Assembly (NCBI GenBank): GCA_018609925.1
Contig: JAHEOG010000135.1
Span: 1-7,814, forward strand
Direction: 5' to 3'
Source: Gammaproteobacteria bacterium
GTDB taxonomy: Bacteria > Pseudomonadota > Gammaproteobacteria > Thiohalorhabdales > Thiohalorhabdaceae
Length of the DNA stretch: 7,814 nt
The notes below the pieces were generated by a model. The model was not told where the DNA came from. It did no database searches and was given only the letters and a program-made list of their open reading frames with translations. This document shows, piece after piece, positions 1 through 6,974 of this stretch; within the stretch, counting starts at the first letter, position 1; each line of letters starts with the position of its first letter. A program made the translations under genes and the position numbers.

Positions 1-70
1 CAGGAGCCGCACCCAAAAGGCTCGCCGCGAGCAGGGCAGTCCCTGCCCAAAGCCTAACCTTATTCAACAT
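1..70 (-). CDS. N-terminus of a probable exported protein (runs off left edge)
   Basis: The gene begins at an ATG at 70-68 and continues past the left edge, so only 23 codons are visible. They read MLNKVRLWAGTALLAASLLG followed by AAP. This is a classical signal peptide: a short basic n-region (K4, R6), a hydrophobic core rich in Ala and Leu, and an A-A stretch suited to signal peptidase. A GGAGG Shine-Dalgarno lies four bases upstream. An in-frame ATG at 106-104 preceded by AGGGG is an alternative start that would add 12 residues, but the start at 70 gives the better signal peptide. It follows recJ on the same strand after 70 bp and may be co-transcribed. The function cannot be read from so few residues. 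DsbC is one candidate only because dsbC lies next to recJ in E. coli and near hom-thrC in Pseudomonas; nothing in the visible residues tests this. Confidence 0.68.
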   Translation of the reverse strand, partial: MLNKVRLWAGTALLAASLLGAAP

Positions 71-74
71 CGAT

Positions 75-79
75 CCTCC
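75..79 (-). promoter_or_regulatory. Shine-Dalgarno GGAGG of the exported-protein gene
   Basis: On the minus strand GGAGG is followed by ATCG and then ATG at 70. Spacing is four bases to the ATG and seven to the next codon, a TTG. It supports starting the signal-peptide gene at 70 or 67 rather than at the upstream in-frame ATG at 106. Confidence 0.55.
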
Positions 80-140
80 AAGGCCCCGAAGCCCTAAGAA
101 ACCCATTCTATCCCCTTCGCAGGCCGCGGGGTAGACAGTC

Positions 141-1928
141 CTACTCCCCGACCGCCTCCACGATACGGAGCTGAAGCCGGCGCCGGTTCCGGAAGACATT
201 GACCTCCAGGTGGTACAGAGCCTCAATCCACGAGGTAGCCAAGGGCTCGCCGTCCACCGCCGCCCCAAAGTAGATGGCCTCCACCTTCGCGGTTTCTGCC
301 CCTTCGGGAGCGAGCCACATCTTCAGGTGGCGGTCCCCGACCAGCTGCTGGCGCATGACGCGGAATCCTCCCCGGAAAAGTGGGGCCGGGAAGCCCGTTC
401 CCCAGGGCCCACCCCGGGCCAGCAGCTCGGCCTTGTCCAGGGTCAGCTCCGCCAGGTCGAGCGAGCCGTCGGTCTCCAGGCGTGGGGTCAGGGCCTCCGG
501 AGCGGCGATTCTGGCCACCGCCCGATCGAAGGCCTCCTGGAAGGCCTCCAACGCTTCGTAGGGAACCGTCAGACCCGCGGCCATGGCGTGGCCACCGAAC
601 CGGGAGACCAGCCCCGGCTCGTCCATGGCGAGGCGGGCAAGGGCGTCGCGCATATGGACACCGGGGACGGATCGTCCCGACCCCTTGAGTCCCCCGTACT
701 CATCGGGTGCGAAGGCGATCACCGGGCGGTGCAGGCGCTCTTTGATGCGAGAGGCCACCAGACCCACGATGCCCGGGTGCCAGTCCCGGCGGAACAGGCA
801 CACGCCCTGGCGCTCGGCCAGGGAAGGATCAGAGGCCAGGCCCTCAAGGGCGTCGTCGTGCATCGTCGCTTCCAGGGACCGGCGTTGGCTATTGAGCTGG
901 TCCAGCTCTTCGGCGCATCTCCGGGCCGTTGCCTCATCCTCGGCCAGCAAGCAACGGATCCCCAAGCTCATGTCCTCCAAGCGGCCCGCCGCGTTGAGAC
1001 GCGGACCCACGACGAAGCCCAGGTCTTGGGCCTGGATGTGGCGGGGCTCGCGTCCGGCCACCTCCATCAGGGCTCGCAGACCGGGACGGGCCTGGCCGGC
1101 GCGCAAACGCTCCAATCCCTGCCGAACGAGAACACGGTTGTTCCGATCGAGGGGCACGACATCGGCCACCGTGCCCACCGCAACCAGGTCCAGAAGATCC
1201 CCCAGGCGGGGCTCCTCCAGCCCCTGGCGGCGGAACCAGTCCGCTTGTCGCAACCGGGCCCGGAGGCCCGCCATGACGTAGAAGATCACCCCAACGCCGG
1301 CGGCCGACTTGCTGGGGAAGGCGCAATCCGGCTGATTGGGATTGACGATGGCGTCGGCCGGAGGCAAGGAGCCGGGGGGGAGGTGGTGGTCGGTAACTAC
1401 CACCTCCATGCCGCGCTCCTGGGCCTCGGCAATGCCGCCCTCGCTGGAGATGCCGTTGTCCACCGTCACCAAAACGTGGGGGGCCACGGTGCTGGCCGCC
1501 TCCTCCACGATGGCGGGCGTCAGCCCATAGCCGAAGCGGAACCTGTCCGGCACCACATAGGTGACCCGCCCCGCCATGGCCTCCAGGGCGGTAACGGCCA
1601 GAGCCGTGCTGGTGGCTCCGTCGCAGTCGAAATCGCCCACGATACAGACGGTGCGGCCCTGTTCCAGGGCTCGCGTCAGGACCTCAACCGCCGCCGACAT
1701 CCCCGCCAAGCGGTCGGGGGGCTCCAAGGCATGGGACCTCTGGTCCAGTTGATCCGGATCGGCGAGGCCACGGGCGGCATAGAGGCGGGCCAACAGGGGG
1801 TCGATTCCGGCTTCAATGAGCCGCTGCTCGGCTTCGGGATCCCGAGGCCGCTGGACCCATTCACGGCAAGGTGGATTCAACGGCTTTCCCGGATGGCGGC
1901 TGGGGCGGTCGGTACAGGGGCCGGGCAC
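141..1928 (-). CDS. recJ: Single-stranded-DNA-specific exonuclease RecJ
   Basis: RecJ degrades single-stranded DNA 5' to 3' in the cytoplasm, acting with RecQ in RecF-pathway recombination and in mismatch and base-excision repair. The 595 residues cover the whole family architecture. The DHH domain has motif I DFDCDGATST (99-108, metal-binding D99, D101, D103), DNGIS (157-161), the name-giving DHH triad (180-182), GTVADVVPL (252-260) and GPRLNAAGRL (308-317). The DHHA1 part has WHPGIVG (383-389), KGSGRS (415-420) and GGHAMAAG (445-452). A C-terminal OB-fold-like region covers about 480-595, including a conserved RHLKM segment (533-537). E. coli RecJ is about 577 residues; the excess is mostly at the N-terminus. 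The start is GTG at 1928, only 21 bp after the stop of the rpfE-like gene and in the same frame. No good Shine-Dalgarno precedes it, so a TTG at 1880-1878 (codon 17), preceded by GGGAAAG, is a reasonable alternative. The gene is probably translated from the alaC-hom-thrC transcript. Identity is certain; the start is not. Confidence 0.97.
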   Translation of the reverse strand: MPGPCTDRPSRHPGKPLNPPCREWVQRPRDPEAEQRLIEAGIDPLLARLYAARGLADPDQLDQRSHALEPPDRLAGMSAAVEVLTRALEQGRTVCIVGDFDCDGATSTALAVTALEAMAGRVTYVVPDRFRFGYGLTPAIVEEAASTVAPHVLVTVDNGISSEGGIAEAQERGMEVVVTDHHLPPGSLPPADAIVNPNQPDCAFPSKSAAGVGVIFYVMAGLRARLRQADWFRRQGLEEPRLGDLLDLVAVGTVADVVPLDRNNRVLVRQGLERLRAGQARPGLRALMEVAGREPRHIQAQDLGFVVGPRLNAAGRLEDMSLGIRCLLAEDEATARRCAEELDQLNSQRRSLEATMHDDALEGLASDPSLAERQGVCLFRRDWHPGIVGLVASRIKERLHRPVIAFAPDEYGGLKGSGRSVPGVHMRDALARLAMDEPGLVSRFGGHAMAAGLTVPYEALEAFQEAFDRAVARIAAPEALTPRLETDGSLDLAELTLDKAELLARGGPWGTGFPAPLFRGGFRVMRQQLVGDRHLKMWLAPEGAETAKVEAIYFGAAVDGEPLATSWIEALYHLEVNVFRNRRRLQLRIVEAVGE

Positions 1929-1949
1929 TCCGCCCGGACCGGCTCCAGC

Positions 1950-3092
1950 TTATCCCACGAGGTCGTCCCAGCCAACGGCCTTGCCCACCAGGTTGCGCTC
2001 GCTGGGGACGCTTGGACGCATCCAGGGCCAAATCCGGCCCGGACGGCAAGGCAGAGCGGGGCAAGGGGGCACCGGGGCGCGCGCCCGGCCCCCGGTGGGA
2101 GCTTCGGGACCCAAAATCACCCAGGCCCCTTCCAGGGAGCGGGCATCCAGGGCGCCGTCCAGCTCGGCCAGCCATTCTCGGTCCAGGGCCTCCAACGCAT
2201 CCACCTTGGCCCCAAGGTCCGCCCGAGCCCCGGCGGCGCGGGGGGTATCCGCCACTACCAGTTGGGGGGGCGCAGCACCAGCCTGCCGGATGGCCTCCCG
2301 AAAGTCGGTGACCGCACCGCAGAAGGGGACCCCGTTCAGCTCGGCCAGTCCGGACAGTCCGTCCGCCTGTCCCAAAACCCCCCGCCACCGGGATTCCCGG
2401 GAACCCGGCATAACGCCTCCCCCCCAGAGCCAGAGGGTATTCACTTCGGGCCGTCCGGCCTCCCGGCGGGCCCGATTGACCGAATGCTCGGCCAGCACCA
2501 TCTGGATCTCGTTGATCAGACGATGCCAGCTTTGCTGATCGGCGCCCCGCGGCAGGCCGCCGGCGGCATCGGCCCCGATCCAGCCCTCCAGCGGCATCGT
2601 GGTCAGCTCCGGAGTCTCGCCCACGTGCAGGAGCCACCGGGCGGGCTCCAGCACCACCAGCTCGGCATCCAGGGACCGAAAAACCTCGCGGTTGAGCGCT
2701 TCGACAAGCTCGCCCGCTTCGGTTTGCTCGAGGGCCAGCTCATCAGGGTCCATGACCGCGGCCACCTCGGGTGACACCGCCAGTCGGGCGGGATCGGCGC
2801 GAATGGCCGCTGCCTTCGGAAGTTCTTTCCCGGTGGCCCGCCAGGAAACCGCCGCCAGGGGAAGATCCCGGCCCGAATCGAAGGAAACCCCGAAGGCGTC
2901 GAACAGATCGCCACCGGCGTGGATGGTATGGCCCGAAGAGGCCGCCTGGAAGGGCCGGGTCCGGCCGCGACGGGTCAGCCGCCGAAGGGAAGGCAGATTG
3001 GCGTACTCCAGTGCCGTGCGCCCTCCCAGAAGGTCCTGGGGGCGATCGGCGGCACCCCGGATCAGCAGTATCAGGTTGGCGAGCGGTCGCAT
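1950..3092 (-). CDS. RpfE-family protein of unknown biochemical function (COG4255-like)
   Basis: This 380-residue cytoplasmic-looking protein has no signal peptide or membrane segment. It resembles the RpfE family, named from the gene just upstream of recJ in the Xanthomonas rpf cluster; relatives are often labelled putative phosphoglycerate mutase-like regulatory proteins. The best signature is the block at about 189-230: WHRLINEIQMVLAEHSVN, then RREAGRPEVNTLWLWGGG and MPG. A preceding segment, ARWLLHV (151-157) and a PLEGWIGADAAGGLPRGAD stretch (167-185), also fits the family. I see none of the metal-binding Asp/His motifs of the alkaline phosphatase/independent phosphoglycerate mutase superfamily, so that label is not supported by sight. 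The last ~45 residues (336-380) are rich in Pro, Arg, Trp and Cys and look less conserved; a late frameshift is possible. The ATG at 3092 lacks a strong Shine-Dalgarno. The gene sits 65 bp after thrC and 21 bp before recJ. Family membership is fairly sure, function unknown. Confidence 0.82.
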   Translation of the reverse strand: MRPLANLILLIRGAADRPQDLLGGRTALEYANLPSLRRLTRRGRTRPFQAASSGHTIHAGGDLFDAFGVSFDSGRDLPLAAVSWRATGKELPKAAAIRADPARLAVSPEVAAVMDPDELALEQTEAGELVEALNREVFRSLDAELVVLEPARWLLHVGETPELTTMPLEGWIGADAAGGLPRGADQQSWHRLINEIQMVLAEHSVNRARREAGRPEVNTLWLWGGGVMPGSRESRWRGVLGQADGLSGLAELNGVPFCGAVTDFREAIRQAGAAPPQLVVADTPRAAGARADLGAKVDALEALDREWLAELDGALDARSLEGAWVILGPEAPTGGRARAPVPPCPALPCRPGRIWPWMRPSVPSERNLVGKAVGWDDLVG

Positions 3093-3157
3093 GGCCTAGT
3101 GGACCATTGGGGCTGATATAGGGGGCGACGGTAGGCGCAGCCCGCCGGCGGGTGACC

Positions 3158-4240
3158 TCAAAGGAAGCCCTGGATCACTTCTTCCACGGCCGCTTCCGTG
3201 GCGTCCACCGTAAATGGCTGCTCACTCTGGCGGATGGCGGTATCGGGATCCTTGAGGCCATGGCCGGTAAGGGTGCAGACCACGTTCGAGCCCTGTGGAA
3301 TGTGTCCGGCCTGGATCTCGCTGACGATCCCCGCCACCGAGGCCGCCGAGGCGGGCTCGCAGAAGACACCGTCGGTGGAAGCGAGCAGGCGTTGGGCCTG
3401 GAGGATGTCCTCATCGGTGACGGCGTCGAACCAACCGCGGGATTCCTTCTGCACGTCCAGCGCACCCTCCCAGGAGGCTGGGTGACCGATGCGGATGGCG
3501 GTAGCCACCGTATCCGGCTGGTCGATGTGTCGCCCCTCCACGATGGGGGCCGACCCGGTGGACTGGAATCCCACCATGACCGGGGGGGCGCACCATCCCT
3601 CGTAGCCGTATTCCTTATAGCCCATCCAGTAGGCGGTAATGTTGCCGGCGTTGCCCACCGGGATGGCGTGGTAGTCGGGGGCCCGTCCCAGGTCCTCCAC
3701 CACTTCGAAGGCGGCGGTCTTCTGTCCCTGCAGGCGGTTGGGATTAATGGAGTTGACCAGCGTAATGGGCAGGTCCCGCACCAGGACCCGGACGATCGCC
3801 ATGGCCTCATCGAAGTTCCCCCGGAGCTGGATCACCTTGGCCCCGTGCATCATGGCCTGGGAGAGCTTGCCGAGGGCGATCTTGCCTTCCGGAATGATCA
3901 CGAAGGCCTGCATGCCAGCCCGGGCCGCATAGGCCGCCGCCGAGGCGGCGGTATTGCCGGTGGAGGCGCACACCACCGCCCGCGCCCCTTCATCGAAGGC
4001 CTTGGTAACCGCCACGGTCATGCCACGGTCCTTGAAGGAGCCTGTGGGATTGACCCCTTCGAACTTGAGGTAGATCTCGCCCTCGAACCCTAGCCTCCGA
4101 GGGAGGTTATAGGTCCGGATCAGCGGTGTCCGGCCCTCGCCCAGACAGACCGCGCTGGCTGGATCCTCGATGGGGAGCCGATCGCCGTAATGCTGGATCA
4201 GCCCCGTGTAGCGTGCGTTGGCGCTCACAGGATACTCCAT
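3158..4240 (-). CDS. thrC: Threonine synthase
   Basis: This is a PLP enzyme of fold type II that converts O-phospho-L-homoserine and water to L-threonine and phosphate, the last step of threonine synthesis, in the cytosol. At 360 residues it belongs to the short threonine-synthase class (B. subtilis type, about 350) rather than the longer E. coli type (about 430). Visible motifs are GEGRTPL (34-40), the PLP-lysine segment NPTGSFKDRGM with K70, CASTGNTAAS (91-100, Asn96 expected near the PLP ring), the glycine-rich phosphate cradle GNAGN (196-200), EPASAAS (295-301) and TLTGHGLKD (323-331), whose Thr/Gly loop contacts the pyridine nitrogen side. The start is ATG at 4240; GAGGG at 4252-4256 is 11 bases upstream, rather far for a Shine-Dalgarno. 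It lies 126 bp after hom and 65 bp before the rpfE-like gene, consistent with an operon. Intact and confidently assigned. Confidence 0.97.
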   Translation of the reverse strand: MEYPVSANARYTGLIQHYGDRLPIEDPASAVCLGEGRTPLIRTYNLPRRLGFEGEIYLKFEGVNPTGSFKDRGMTVAVTKAFDEGARAVVCASTGNTAASAAAYAARAGMQAFVIIPEGKIALGKLSQAMMHGAKVIQLRGNFDEAMAIVRVLVRDLPITLVNSINPNRLQGQKTAAFEVVEDLGRAPDYHAIPVGNAGNITAYWMGYKEYGYEGWCAPPVMVGFQSTGSAPIVEGRHIDQPDTVATAIRIGHPASWEGALDVQKESRGWFDAVTDEDILQAQRLLASTDGVFCEPASAASVAGIVSEIQAGHIPQGSNVVCTLTGHGLKDPDTAIRQSEQPFTVDATEAAVEEVIQGFL

Positions 4241-4292
4241 GGAAGCTAAGGCCCTCGCATGGGCCCGGATGGCCTAAGACCGGGGGGGGTGG

Positions 4293-4315
4293 CCACCCGG
4301 CGGTATTCCGGGCGG
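4293..4315 (-). repeat. Hairpin in the 126-bp hom-thrC gap
   Basis: In the minus-strand transcript the arms CCGCCCGG and CCGGGTGG can form an eight-pair stem (one G-U) around a seven-base loop AATACCG. The 3' arm overlaps a perfect 12-bp palindrome, GGGTGGCCACCC (4287-4298), which is followed by a run of eight C (eight G on the plus strand, 4282-4289). There is no U-tract, so it is not a standard intrinsic terminator. It may stabilise, process or attenuate the mRNA between hom and thrC, or be incidental in GC-rich DNA. No threonine-rich leader peptide is visible in the gap, and I see no clear promoter there. Confidence 0.4.
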
Positions 4316-4366
4316 TCAGGGGTAGCGGGTCGGGAGAGGGTGGGAAAGGCCGAGCAGGCCGGGGAA

Positions 4367-5686
4367 TCAGCCCGTTCCCACTTCCTCCAGCCGGATCATC
4401 TGGCTCGGCCCGGTAATGACATCCAGGCGGTCAATAGCGGCCAGCGCCTTGCGAATGGCTCGCTCACGGGTGGTATGGGTCAAAAGCACCACCGGGACAT
4501 CCTCCTCCCCAGGCAGGGGCTCCTTCTGCCGAATGGCCTCGATGGAGATGCCCTCCTCGGCCAAGATCCGGGTTACCTGAGCCAGCACCCCGGGCTGGTC
4601 CTTCGCCTGGAGCCGCAGGTAGTATTCGGTCTCCACCTCCTCGATGGGGGCCCAGCGAGGCTCACGCATGCCCTCCGCATGGAAGCCCAGATACGGAACC
4701 CGGTACTCGGGAGGGGCCCCCAGGGTGCGAGCGACATCCACCAGATCCCCCACAACCGCCGAGGCGGTGGGCTCGGCCCCGGCGCCCGGCCCGTAGTACA
4801 GGGTCGGTCCCACGGCGTCCCCAACCACCTCGACGGCGTTGAAGACCCCTTCCACCCCGGCGAGCATGGCGCTTTCCGGCACCAGGGCCGGGTGGACCCG
4901 GATCTCCACACCGTCGTCCACGGCTGGGCGGGTAATGGCGAGGAGCTTGATGCGATACCCCATCTCCGCAGCGAACTGGATGTCCTCCCCCGTGACAGCG
5001 CGGATGCCTTCCATGTGGAGGGCGTCGTAGTTGATCGGGGTGCCGAAGGCCACCGCCGCCACCAGGGCGAGCTTATGGGCGGCATCGATGCCGTCCACGT
5101 CAAAGGTAGGGTCGGCCTCGGCGTAGCCCAGGTCCTGGGCCTCCGCCAAGGCCTCTTCGAACTCCAGGCCCTGGGTGCGCATGCGGGACAGGATGTAGTT
5201 AGCCGTGCCATTGGCGATGGCGTGCACGCTCTGGATCCGGTTCCCGGCCAGCCCCTCGCGCAGCGCCTTGATAATGGGGATGCCCCCCGCCACTGCCGCC
5301 TCGAAGGCCAGGTCTACGCCCTTCTCCCCCGCGAAGCGGAAGAGCTCGTTGCCCCGCTCCGCCAAAAGGGCCTTGTTGGCGGTCACCACCGGCTTGCCAT
5401 GGCCCAGGGCGGCGCGCACCAAAGGCTCGGCGTTGTCCACGCCGCCCACCAGCTCCACCACGATGTCGATATCGGGATCGGTACAAACGCCCTCGGCATC
5501 CGTGGTCAAATCGATCCCGCTGAGATCGGCGGGACGGGGCTTGTCGGGATCCTGCACCGCGACCCGGGTGACCTCCAGGGGGCGCCCCAGGCGCCGGCGC
5601 AAGGACTCGGCATTACGCCGCAGCAGGGCCACCGTGCCGCCGCCCACGGTACCCAGCCCCAGGATTCCGATCCGCACGGGCTCCAC
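4367..5686 (-). CDS. hom: Homoserine dehydrogenase, monofunctional, with ACT domain
   Basis: It reduces L-aspartate-4-semialdehyde to L-homoserine with NAD(P)H, the branch-point step to threonine and methionine. The 439 residues match the usual monofunctional length (about 430-440); no aspartokinase domain is fused. The N-terminal Rossmann fold starts VRIGILGLGTVGGG (4-17). Further family motifs are VVELVGG (76-82), VTANKALLA (101-109) with the catalytic-type Lys105, AIANGTANYIL (157-167), and ADPTFDVDGIDAAHKLA (191-207) with Asp201 and Lys205 in the homoserine site. A C-terminal ACT domain spans roughly 353-435, beginning TEYYLRLQAKDQPGVLAQV. In this family it usually mediates threonine feedback inhibition, so allosteric control by threonine is expected. 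The start is GTG at 5686, chosen because GGGAGGG lies six bases upstream and the Rossmann motif follows at once. It is 15 bp after alaC, so translation is probably coupled. Confidence 0.97.
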   Translation of the reverse strand: MEPVRIGILGLGTVGGGTVALLRRNAESLRRRLGRPLEVTRVAVQDPDKPRPADLSGIDLTTDAEGVCTDPDIDIVVELVGGVDNAEPLVRAALGHGKPVVTANKALLAERGNELFRFAGEKGVDLAFEAAVAGGIPIIKALREGLAGNRIQSVHAIANGTANYILSRMRTQGLEFEEALAEAQDLGYAEADPTFDVDGIDAAHKLALVAAVAFGTPINYDALHMEGIRAVTGEDIQFAAEMGYRIKLLAITRPAVDDGVEIRVHPALVPESAMLAGVEGVFNAVEVVGDAVGPTLYYGPGAGAEPTASAVVGDLVDVARTLGAPPEYRVPYLGFHAEGMREPRWAPIEEVETEYYLRLQAKDQPGVLAQVTRILAEEGISIEAIRQKEPLPGEEDVPVVLLTHTTRERAIRKALAAIDRLDVITGPSQMIRLEEVGTG

Positions 5687-5692
5687 AGGCTG

Positions 5693-5699
5693 CCCTCCC
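5693..5699 (-). promoter_or_regulatory. Shine-Dalgarno GGGAGGG of hom
   Basis: The motif fills the 15-bp gap between the TGA of the aminotransferase gene and the GTG of hom, with six bases to the start codon. It fixes the GTG at 5686 as the start, and its position almost on top of the upstream stop indicates reinitiation or coupled translation. Confidence 0.75.
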
Positions 5700-5701
5700 T
5701 C

Positions 5702-6919
5702 TCAGTTGGTGCCCGAGTCAACCGCCGCCGGCGCGTGGTTGCGCATCAGGCGCCGGATGTTGCGGATGGCCTGGCGGGTGCGGTGCTCATTCTCCACCAG
5801 CCCGAACCGCACGTGGCCGTCGCCGTACTCGCCGAAGCCGATCCCGGGGGAGACTGCCACCGCGGCCTTGTCGAGAAGGAATTTGGCAAACTCCAGCGAG
5901 CCCATTTCCCGGAAGGGCTCGGGGATAGGGGCCCAGACGAACATGGAGCCCGCTGGCTTCGACACCGGCCAGCCCGCGTCGTTGAGCCCGTCCACCAGGG
6001 TATCCCGGCGCGACTGGTAGGCCCGGCGGTTGTCCTCGACACAGTCCTGGGGACCTTCCAGGGCGATTATGGAGGCCACCTGGATGGGGGTGAAGATGCC
6101 GTAATCCAGGTAGCTCTTGATGCGCTTGAGCGCGGCGATGAGCTCGGGGTTGCCAACAGCGAAGCCGACGCGCCAGCCGGGCATGTTGAAGCTCTTGGAT
6201 AGGCTGTAGAACTCCACCCCCACGTCCCGGGCGCCGGGGGCCTCCAAAAAGCTGGGCGCGCTGTTGCCTTCGAAGGTGATGTTGGCATAGGCGAAATCGT
6301 GGACCACCCACAGGCTGTGCTCCTTGGCGAAGGCCACGACCTCCTCGAAGAAGCCCCGATCCACCACGGTGGTGGTCGGGTTGTGCGGGAAGTTCAGGAT
6401 GAGCATCTTGGGCTTGGGCCAGCCCTCCCGGACGGCGCGCTCCAGCTCCGCGAAGAATTCGGCGCGATCGAAGCCCGGCCCGATCTCCACTGAACGGAGG
6501 TCGCCTCCCGCGATGACCACCCCGTAGGCGTGGATGGGATAGGTGGGATTGGGCGCCAGCACCACGTCCCCGGGCCCGATGGTGGCCAGCAGGAGATGGG
6601 ACAGCCCCTCCTTGGAGCCGATGGTGACGATGGCTTCGCTCTCCGGATCCAGGTCCACGTCGTAGCAATCGGCGTAGCGCTGGGCGATCGCCTTGCGCAG
6701 TCGGGGAATGCCTTGGGACGCCGAGTAGCGGTGGGTATCGCCGCGCTGGGCCACCTCGCACAGCTTATCGACGATGTGCTGTGGAGTAGGGCGATCGGGA
6801 TTGCCCATGCCGAAATCCACCACGTCCACTCCGCTCCTGCGCGCCGCGAGCTTGCGCTCGTTGACGATGGAGAAGACGTAGGGCGGGAGCCGCTTCATGC
6901 GGTAGAAATCGTTATCCAT
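5702..6919 (-). CDS. alaC: AlaC-type pyridoxal-phosphate aminotransferase
   Basis: This is a fold-type I, class I/II aminotransferase. It aligns along nearly its full length with E. coli AlaC (glutamate-pyruvate transaminase, about 412 residues) as I recall it: RLPPYVF (10-16), MGNPD (38-42), DTHRYSASQGIPRLRKAI (61-78), ESEAIVTIGSKEGLSHL (93-109), NPTYPIHAYG (124-133), NFPHNPTTT (176-184), VVHDFAYANI (205-214, Asp208 to the PLP nitrogen), SLSKSFNMPGWR (239-250) with the PLP lysine K242, and HVRFGL (369-374) with the substrate-carboxylate Arg371. The likely reaction is alanine formation from pyruvate and glutamate. The family also includes DapL-like and MetC-neighbour enzymes, and annotation pipelines often give vague names, so substrate is inferred. 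It is the first gene of the hom-thrC unit. The ATG at 6919 has only a distant GAGG (6933-6936), 13 bases away. Alanine or 2-oxo-acid transamination beside threonine synthesis recurs in gammaproteobacteria. Confidence 0.9.
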   Translation of the reverse strand: MDNDFYRMKRLPPYVFSIVNERKLAARRSGVDVVDFGMGNPDRPTPQHIVDKLCEVAQRGDTHRYSASQGIPRLRKAIAQRYADCYDVDLDPESEAIVTIGSKEGLSHLLLATIGPGDVVLAPNPTYPIHAYGVVIAGGDLRSVEIGPGFDRAEFFAELERAVREGWPKPKMLILNFPHNPTTTVVDRGFFEEVVAFAKEHSLWVVHDFAYANITFEGNSAPSFLEAPGARDVGVEFYSLSKSFNMPGWRVGFAVGNPELIAALKRIKSYLDYGIFTPIQVASIIALEGPQDCVEDNRRAYQSRRDTLVDGLNDAGWPVSKPAGSMFVWAPIPEPFREMGSLEFAKFLLDKAAVAVSPGIGFGEYGDGHVRFGLVENEHRTRQAIRNIRRLMRNHAPAAVDSGTN

Positions 6920-6974
6920 GGGCGATCACGCGCCTCGCCGAGCACCGAGCTGTGGGAGTGGATCCGCCGGGTAA

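Noticed and set aside
1861..2637. A 258-codon minus-strand frame overlapping the end of the rpfE-like gene and the start of recJ
   Set aside because: Most of it is Gly/Arg/Pro-rich and opposed by the conserved RpfE frame. It is kept only as the possible destination of a late frameshift, not as a gene.
210..2774. An 854-codon open frame on the plus strand, antisense to recJ and the rpfE-like gene
   Set aside because: It is a GC-rich shadow frame: its translation is low-complexity (Gly, Pro, Arg, His, Gln), has no family motif and crosses two genuine genes on the other strand.
3104..3112. A TATATC-like -10 on the minus strand ahead of the rpfE-like gene
   Set aside because: There is no recognisable -35 at the proper distance, and the start site would leave almost no leader.
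3141..3152. A perfect 12-bp palindrome CCCGCCGGCGGG between thrC and the rpfE-like gene, considered as a terminator
   Set aside because: It has no loop and no T-run, and such palindromes arise easily at this GC content.
4246..4260. A four-codon mini-ORF (Met-Arg-Gly-Pro) just before thrC, considered as a leader peptide
   Set aside because: It contains no threonine or isoleucine codon, and an ORF of this length is expected by chance.
4282..4289. A run of eight G (plus strand), considered as a phase-variable tract
   Set aside because: It lies outside any coding sequence and outside a recognised promoter, and a single tract of eight is weak evidence for slippage control.
4259..6202. A 647-codon open frame on the plus strand, antisense to hom and alaC
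   Set aside because: It has the same shadow pattern opposite well-conserved enzymes, with no motif and no ribosome-binding site of note.
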